This document shows, one piece after another, positions 21,326 to 23,749 of a stretch of DNA of 23,749 bases; within the stretch, counting starts at the first letter, position 1; each line of letters starts with the position of its first letter. The notes below the pieces were generated by a model that was not told the DNA's origin, searched no databases, and worked only from the letters and a program-made list of their open reading frames with translations. This DNA is from an uncultured Oscillospiraceae bacterium. Lineage in GTDB: Bacteria; Bacillota; Clostridia; Oscillospirales; Oscillospiraceae. Where the stretch lies: contig CAKUEH010000037.1 in NCBI GenBank assembly GCA_934646185.1, forward strand, positions 1 through 23,749, given 5' to 3'. Both the position numbers and the translations under genes were made by a program.

Positions 21326-22546
21326 TTACAGACTTTGTTCATAGCCCTGCGTCTGCTCATGGTCATCCTGTTTATGTCCCATCGCCAGCCGCTTCTGCAT
21401 CAGCTTTTTTCGCCGCTTGGAATCCATACGGATGCCCATTGGGTTGCTGGGTGGGGCAGCGTTGTCGCGGAAAATCTGCCCCATCTGATGGAACAATCTG
21501 ACGGTTGAATTCAGAAGATATTCGGACGGAAGCCGCACAGATTGGGAAGTCACGGACGAAGTATTTTCAGTTACAAACGGTAGGTTTGCAGAAGTCTGCG
21601 CAGAAGATTCTTCAAGCTGACAGCGCAAACGCTCCGCTTCCTGAATGATGGCGTTCTTGATTGCACGGAATTCTTTTTGCTGGGAGAGCGGATTGTGCTG
21701 CCGAGGTTTGGCTTTGTAATAACTCTCCAACGTGTCGCGCAAGTCATTCCAAACTGCATAATATTCAGCAACTTCCGGCAGCTTTTCGAGTTCGTCCACG
21801 ATGGAATCTATTTTATCTTTCAGCGGCTTTTTGAAATAGCCATATTGCTTTTTGCCGCTAACTGTACGCAGTTCCAGCGCAAGCTCCAGCAGCTTTTTCT
21901 GAATCGACTCCGGCGGATTTTCAACAGATTCTAATTGGTCAATGATTCTGCGCATTGCTGCTCTTGCAGCTTCGGTCACATCTTTATAGGCAATATCTTT
22001 CTGAACATAGACCTCTTTTAATTCGTCCGCATAGATCATGTTCGTCAAAACGGACTGCATGTGCAGCAATTTGTCTTTCCGAAGGAATCCATACTGTGGA
22101 TTGTCTGACCAGAGCATCATGTGAATGTGCGGATGCTCGCCTTCGTCATGAAATGCTGCATACCACCGAAGCTGCGACGGCGGAATCTGCATGGCTTCCG
22201 CGAAATCCGCCTGTTTGGAGCGCAGCAGTGCCCGCCAGCTTGCGGCGTTGTCATAACCAAGCCGCACGGCATCCTCACGGCGCAGGGAGTAAATGATCGT
22301 CCAGACGTTGCCCTCATGTTCCTGAAGTTCCTGCATTGCCTTTTCCAGATCAACACCGTCCTCGGCTCCAAACAGGCCATGTCCGCCGTGCTTTTCCGCA
22401 CGAGGCCGTGTGGCAATATAGCGCATATAAATGCTGTCCGCGTTTTCGTCCAGAAGCTCCACGCCGTCGCGCGTAGCGATGTAATTCATGTAGCGTCCGG
22501 CACGTTTTGGACTCAGAAACCCAGATTTTTGAATCAGCTTTGACAT
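21326..22546 (-). CDS. Relaxase of the MobP3/MobL type
   Basis: About 406 aa; nicks oriT and leads the strand in mobilisation. N-terminal half: YMNYIATRDGVELL, then YMRYIATRPRAEKHGGHGLFG, typical of clostridial MobP3/MobL relaxases. The metal-binding histidine motif is FHDEGEHPHIHMMLW at about residues 131-145. The C-terminal half is charged and helical. The ATG at 22546 has AGGGG at suitable spacing; a GTG two codons upstream overlaps the upstream stop (GTGA) and may be used instead. It follows the relaxosome gene in one leftward operon. It lies 167 bp after the hydrogenase; the boundary of its element is not visible in 21159-21325. Confidence 0.82.
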   Translation of the reverse strand: MSKLIQKSGFLSPKRAGRYMNYIATRDGVELLDENADSIYMRYIATRPRAEKHGGHGLFGAEDGVDLEKAMQELQEHEGNVWTIIYSLRREDAVRLGYDNAASWRALLRSKQADFAEAMQIPPSQLRWYAAFHDEGEHPHIHMMLWSDNPQYGFLRKDKLLHMQSVLTNMIYADELKEVYVQKDIAYKDVTEAARAAMRRIIDQLESVENPPESIQKKLLELALELRTVSGKKQYGYFKKPLKDKIDSIVDELEKLPEVAEYYAVWNDLRDTLESYYKAKPRQHNPLSQQKEFRAIKNAIIQEAERLRCQLEESSAQTSANLPFVTENTSSVTSQSVRLPSEYLLNSTVRLFHQMGQIFRDNAAPPSNPMGIRMDSKRRKKLMQKRLAMGHKQDDHEQTQGYEQSL

Positions 22547-22548
22547 TT

Positions 22549-22953
22549 TCACACGCCCCTTTCACTCAATAGTGCATCTTCAAAATCAATCCTCCCATTC
22601 GTTCTTTTGACTTCCTCCATGCTGAGTCCGCGCATTTTTTGATAGCCTCGCGCATCAATATCCGTGTCGGAAGCGAGAATGTGATTGTTGACGTTCTGTT
22701 CGACCGCCAGTTTGAAAAGCTGCCGCCCGATGCGCTCCGCAAACCGATCCAGCGTTCCGGATAGGATCTGCTGCAAGGCTTTGGGTAAATAACGATCTGC
22801 TTTTTCCGCGTGCAGAAAACCGGAATAAAACCAGATTGCTTTTTCAATGTATTCGCCACGACTCTGGCATTGATCGTCCACATAGCAGTCATCAACGAGC
22901 TGCTTACACTCCGGCGTGATCCAGAGCGCAAATTTTTCTTTTCCCTTTACCAT
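22549..22953 (-). CDS. Relaxosome accessory protein, ribbon-helix-helix type (MobC-like)
   Basis: A 134-aa paralogue of the protein at 4083. N-terminal ribbon-helix-helix-like part (FALWITPECKQLVDDCYVDD, SRGEYIEKAIWFYSGFLHAE). The conserved second half has VEQNVNNHILASDTDID and YQKMRGLSMEEVKRTNG. The start MVKGKEK was chosen from GAGGTG about 9 bases upstream; the frame stays open much further upstream, but that part covers the putative oriT region. The stop overlaps the relaxase start region (GTGA), supporting a joint role at oriT. Confidence 0.72.
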   Translation of the reverse strand: MVKGKEKFALWITPECKQLVDDCYVDDQCQSRGEYIEKAIWFYSGFLHAEKADRYLPKALQQILSGTLDRFAERIGRQLFKLAVEQNVNNHILASDTDIDARGYQKMRGLSMEEVKRTNGRIDFEDALLSERGV

Positions 22954-23081
22954 TTCTCTGTTCACCTCGTAAATTTCGTTGGAACCCCGCCGTTTTCCTT
23001 GAACCGGCGGGCTTTTTTCATTCTGCAACGCCCTTGGGCTGTTTTTTGCTGTGTTTGGAACGCCCTCGTAAACCTCCAAAA

Positions 23082-23100
23082 CTGCCCGCACCGCGGGCAG
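23082..23100. repeat. Perfect hairpin, second copy, putative oriT part
   Basis: CTGCCCGC / GCGGGCAG around ACC; the same stem as at 4624-4642. It lies in the 22954-23380 gap, which has no supported gene. Confidence 0.5.
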
Positions 23101-23230
23101 ATGTGATCGCCGCGGGATGCGCACGAACCCGCGGCTTTGTCCTGCTTTTCCGCCGCAGCGTTCAAAATCTCCCGATTTTACCCTTTTGAATGTTCTGGGC
23201 GAAGCGGCTGCTTCCCTCTGATGTTCGCTC

Positions 23231-23415
23231 TGTGCTTGCCACTTTCTCCAAAGCTCCCGAACGGAGGCGCAACGTCCGATTTTCAGGCTTCCGGTGGGTA
23301 CGCGCTCGGCTGGGCTGCGAAAGCCGCACAAACCGCCGACACGGGCGCGACGGGCTGTGACTGGCGTTTTGGCTGTGCGATCAACCTGTGTTTTCAATAA
23401 AATCGGCATATTTTC
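23231..23415. other. Conserved block, second copy, putative oriT
   Basis: Aligns without gaps to 4741-4925. Contains GGCGCAACGTCCG and CTTCCGG, and overlaps the 3' end of the winged-HTH gene. Confidence 0.4.
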
Positions 23416-23749
23416 TCCTTGCTGCGTCCTCGTCCAGCTTCTGCATCTGTCGGTCATAGTCCTGTTGGAGCGCCGCCTGAATCGGTCGGATGGTAAATCG
23501 CAGATTGCCGTTGCGCTTGCAGCCATCCTTCGTTGTCACCATCGTCGGCTCGGTGATGAGCAGTCCGCGTTCTTCGAGTGAGCGGATGTGTTTGCGGATG
23601 GTGTTCGGACTCAGACCAACTGCTTCACCGATTTTTCGGTAGCTCGGCCAACATTGAAACGTCTGCCGATCTTCGCAGAACAGAAGGTAGGCGTAAATTG
23701 CGATTTCCGCTGCGCTCAGGTCCAGCGAGAAAATTTCTTTCGGTAGCGG
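23381..23749 (-). CDS. Winged-helix replication-initiator-like protein, 5' end outside the window
   Basis: The last 122 codons of a homologue of the gene at 4891. The HTH core (IAIYAYLLFCEDRQTF, WPSYRKIGEAVGLSPNTIRK) and the tail DYDRQMQKLDEDAARRKYAD are present. By the constant offset to the other copy, its start should lie about 48 nt beyond the window edge. Complete within what is visible, with no frameshift. Confidence 0.8.
   Translation of the reverse strand, partial: PLPKEIFSLDLSAAEIAIYAYLLFCEDRQTFQCWPSYRKIGEAVGLSPNTIRKHIRSLEERGLLITEPTMVTTKDGCKRNGNLRFTIRPIQAALQQDYDRQMQKLDEDAARRKYADFIENTG

Larger units (their letters stand above)
21326..23749. mobile_element. Part of a third mobilizable element, related to element A
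   Basis: Leftward order winged-HTH, putative oriT block, relaxosome accessory gene, relaxase. The first three match 4083-5307 in the same order. The element continues past the right edge; no att site or integrase is seen here. Confidence 0.7.

Noticed and set aside
22954..23526. N-terminal extension of the relaxosome protein into the intergenic block
   Set aside because: The homologue at 4083 lacks it, a good ribosome-binding site marks MVKGKEK, and the upstream sequence is conserved as DNA rather than as protein.
1..23749. CRISPR arrays
   Set aside because: No regularly spaced repeats of 24-40 bp with unique spacers; the only repeats are the element-related ones listed.

Overview
The window looks like a piece of a gut Clostridia genome, most likely Ruminococcaceae/Oscillospiraceae. 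The evidence is AGGAGG ribosome-binding sites, a GC-rich core with an F-type ATP synthase operon, a group-B-like [FeFe] hydrogenase, and mobile elements of the kind common in gut Firmicutes. The species cannot be named from the sequence alone.

Layout. (1) 1-9201: a tRNA-Thr(UGU) gene whose 3' 45 bp are repeated at 9157-9201. This brackets a roughly 9.1 kb integrative element, A. Element A carries its own tRNA-Tyr, a tyrosine integrase, an XRE regulator plus an orphan lipoprotein solute-binding protein, a relaxosome accessory gene, a winged-HTH gene and an excisionase. It also holds wreckage of a second element: an ATPase tail, a truncated DUF3847 protein and a large serine recombinase without its catalytic domain. 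That wreckage collides with a broken MntA antitoxin next to an intact HepT toxin. (2) 9202-10871: a second, diverged copy of the left end of the same family, B (tRNA-Tyr, terminator, integrase), with no cargo and no recognisable right end. (3) 10872-21158: chromosomal core. It has a LysR regulator divergent from an apparent operon of a small membrane protein, a DUF1275 membrane protein and atpB-atpE-atpF-atpA-atpG-atpD-atpC, then a terminator, a cobalamin riboswitch with its own terminator, and an [FeFe] hydrogenase. (4) 21326 to the end: part of another element related to A (relaxase, relaxosome accessory gene, putative oriT, winged-HTH gene cut by the window edge).

The most unusual biology is in the ATP synthase. 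There is no atpH gene. Instead the alpha subunit begins with about 80 residues resembling the C-terminal domain of delta, so each F1 would carry three delta-like domains and no delta N-terminal domain. The c subunit has a signal-peptide-like N-terminal extension and lacks the Gln ligand of Na+-type c rings. The neighbouring hydrogenase lies behind a cobalamin riboswitch, although its metal cofactor does not use B12.

The mobile-element biology is a tandem accretion at a tRNA locus. Putative integrase arm-type repeats occur near both ends of A, and a 28-bp repeat brackets its cargo and marks the B/chromosome junction. Element A kept the relaxosome gene and putative oriT but lost the relaxase, which survives in the right-hand element, so mobilisation in trans is possible.
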